The translations under genes and the position numbers were made by a program. The notes beneath the pieces were generated by a model. That model had not been told where the DNA came from. It ran no database searches and was given only the letters and a program-made list of their open reading frames with translations. From contig JAHIEP010000155.1 in assembly GCA_018901375.1 (NCBI GenBank), positions 1-5,845 of the forward strand: a DNA stretch of 5,845 nt. Direction: 5' to 3'. Source of the stretch: Nanobdellota archaeon. GTDB taxonomy: Archaea > Nanobdellota > Nanobdellia > Pacearchaeales > GW2011-AR1. Shown one piece after another: positions 4,530 to 5,845 of the stretch (within the stretch, counting starts at the first letter, position 1; each line of letters starts with the position of its first letter).

Positions 4530-5845
4530 TCACAGCGCCCGAACAGAAATCGAACACCCCGACGGAACATTCCCAAATTCATCCCCACACTTAATAAAAT
4601 AATTATTCCCACGAATAGCACTAATACTATGCTCCTCGCCAGAGCCCATATCCTCCCCATCTTCCCAACCAAACCCACAGCTCTCCGTCGAATATCTACA
4701 TTCAGAATCCTCAGTCGTAATAACAAACAACTTCCCACCACTCTGCCAAACCCGAGCAACCTGCGGAACAGCGTCGTCATAAATAATCTCAAATTCAGTA
4801 GAACCCTGCGCAACATCCCCCGTCTCATCTCGACACTCAACAAAAATCGTATGCTTTCCGGCCGGCCTATTCAAAGGCTGACCATGATTAGTTTCCGTCC
4901 CTGTCTCAAAAAATTCAATCATAGTTTCATAACCAGAAAAAGAATAAGAACAAAAATGAAAATCCCCACCACCCGAAGTCCGAACCCGCAAATCAATCGT
5001 CGTCATCTCAGTATTAACCTCAAAGTCCTCACTCGGCTCAATCCAATCAATCACAATCTTACTCTCAGGCTTCCTCAAAACATAAACCAAACTCTGCATA
5101 TTTTTATTCTGACACACTGACGCACTGGAACTCTCACACTCTGCTCCGCTGAGCCAAGGCTGGTCCATACACCGAATATAATAAACATTCTCCGCACTCA
5201 CCGTCGGCAAAACTCCCGAACAACTATACCCCAACAAAGAAGACGGCGCACCAATCGAATCACCACACTCCAAAGAATTCCCCATAAATTCATAATCCTT
5301 ATCTCCATAATCCCACCTACATTCCGCCAACTCATTCGTAACAATTTCAACATTTTGCTCACTAGAATCAAAACTAACAATCGCATCATTCTCCGGATTC
5401 GTCGCCCTAACAACCGGTGCCGTCCTATCCGGCCCCTCCTTCACACAAACATTAACCTCATAAAACCCAGGACTCTCATGCCCAAAACTATCCTGACACT
5501 TCACATAAAAAGTCAAATCCCCAGTCCAGTTCCCTCCCTGACTCTGCCCATGACTCGGGTCCGGCAAAGTGAAAACCGTCGTGTGATTCATAACAAAATT
5601 ATTCCCACCCAAATCAAAACCAATATTCTCAAACTCATTTTCCACAACATCAAACTTACACTGCGTCAACTTGCTCGTACTAATCCCAAAAGCAACAGGC
5701 GTGTAAGCATCAATACATCCACCGTCGGAAGAAGTCAAACTAAATCCATTACTACCAACCTCACTATATTTTTCATTCTCCGAAATAACTCCATAATTAG
5801 GATTAAGCACAGGAGCCTTCCCATCGTCCACACCCGACTCACACA
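4530..5845 (-). CDS. Secreted Ig-like repeat protein, C-terminal part (5' end outside window)
   Basis: The frame is open to the window edge: codons before the GTG at 5831 read C-E-S-G, so this GTG is an internal Val and the gene starts beyond 5845. The visible 438 residues hold four divergent modules of about 80-120 residues. Each has an early Cys (in QCKF, ECRW, FCSY, ECRY) and a late Cys in a shared strand motif, aromatic-x-V/I-x-C-x-D: FYVKCQD, YYIRCMD, IFVECRD and YFIKCGD. Counting from the first full codon, the pairs are C62/C116, C175/C225, C298/C337 and C382/C419, and would staple Ig- or FN3-like beta sandwiches. DRTAPVV and DDAVPQV mark linkers as in bacterial Ig-like repeats. It ends at TGA (4530-4532) without a membrane anchor. 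It is probably an extracellular adhesin or cell-surface protein; the specific role is unknown. Confidence 0.83.
   Translation of the reverse strand, partial: CESGVDDGKAPVLNPNYGVISENEKYSEVGSNGFSLTSSDGGCIDAYTPVAFGISTSKLTQCKFDVVENEFENIGFDLGGNNFVMNHTTVFTLPDPSHGQSQGGNWTGDLTFYVKCQDSFGHESPGFYEVNVCVKEGPDRTAPVVRATNPENDAIVSFDSSEQNVEIVTNELAECRWDYGDKDYEFMGNSLECGDSIGAPSSLLGYSCSGVLPTVSAENVYYIRCMDQPWLSGAECESSSASVCQNKNMQSLVYVLRKPESKIVIDWIEPSEDFEVNTEMTTIDLRVRTSGGGDFHFCSYSFSGYETMIEFFETGTETNHGQPLNRPAGKHTIFVECRDETGDVAQGSTEFEIIYDDAVPQVARVWQSGGKLFVITTEDSECRYSTESCGFGWEDGEDMGSGEEHSISAIRGNNYFIKCGDEFGNVPSGCSISVRAL

Noticed and set aside
4409..4843. 144-codon minus-strand open frame over the hairpin array
   Set aside because: It overlaps the Ig-like gene in another frame, has Arg/Leu-rich composition typical of a shadow frame, and matches nothing; the array shows selection for pairing rather than for a peptide.
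4629..5120. 163-codon plus-strand open frame
   Set aside because: It is antisense to the Ig-like repeat gene, whose Cys motifs show which strand is coding.

Overview
The window looks like part of a small archaeal genome, most probably a DPANN lineage of the Pacearchaeota/Woesearchaeota type. The reasons are an archaeal TATA box with leaderless spacing, Shine-Dalgarno matches of the GGTGAT/GGAGGT kind, class III (pilin-type) signal peptides, cysteine-rich secreted proteins without known names, and a HEPN/nucleotidyltransferase cassette. The lineage is inferred from protein style; no rRNA or marker gene is present. Every gene I can support is on the minus strand, so the genes read from high to low coordinates.

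Layout in reading order. (1) 5845-4530: C-terminal part of a secreted protein built from cysteine-stapled Ig-like repeats; its N-terminus lies outside the window. (2) 4529-4413: a 117-bp gap holding a regular array of four short hairpins with a constant 7-nt linker, a mostly constant tetraloop and compensatory changes in the stems. (3) 4412-4032: a four-helix bundle protein of the S23 / 23S-rRNA intervening-sequence family with a strong ribosome binding site. (4) 3989 (or 4004)-3237: a membrane-anchored, pilin-like protein with its own TATA box placed for a leaderless transcript. (5) 3240-1913: three AT-rich genes, winged-helix-nucleotidyltransferase, HEPN protein and stand-alone nucleotidyltransferase, joined by short stop/start overlaps. 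(6) 1920-1: at least 640 residues of a cysteine-rich surface protein with a class III signal; it runs off the window.

How it fits together. Three genes (1, 4, 6) look like cell-surface or pilus-type components and share G/T-ending codons, with many GGG, TCG and GCG. The genes between them (3 and 5) are AT-rich and intracellular, and look inserted. Module 5 sits so exactly between 4 and 6 that removing it would restore an ordinary ATGA stop/start overlap between the two surface genes. Modules 2 and 3 may form one unit: a structured RNA or DNA array beside a member of a protein family known from rRNA intervening hairpins. The gene for the large cysteine-rich protein also carries a stop-free heptanucleotide repeat, whose copy number would change the reading frame, and two G-quadruplex motifs.

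The best candidate for something undescribed is the covarying hairpin array together with the S23-family gene. All functional links are inference from sequence reading; no searches were run.
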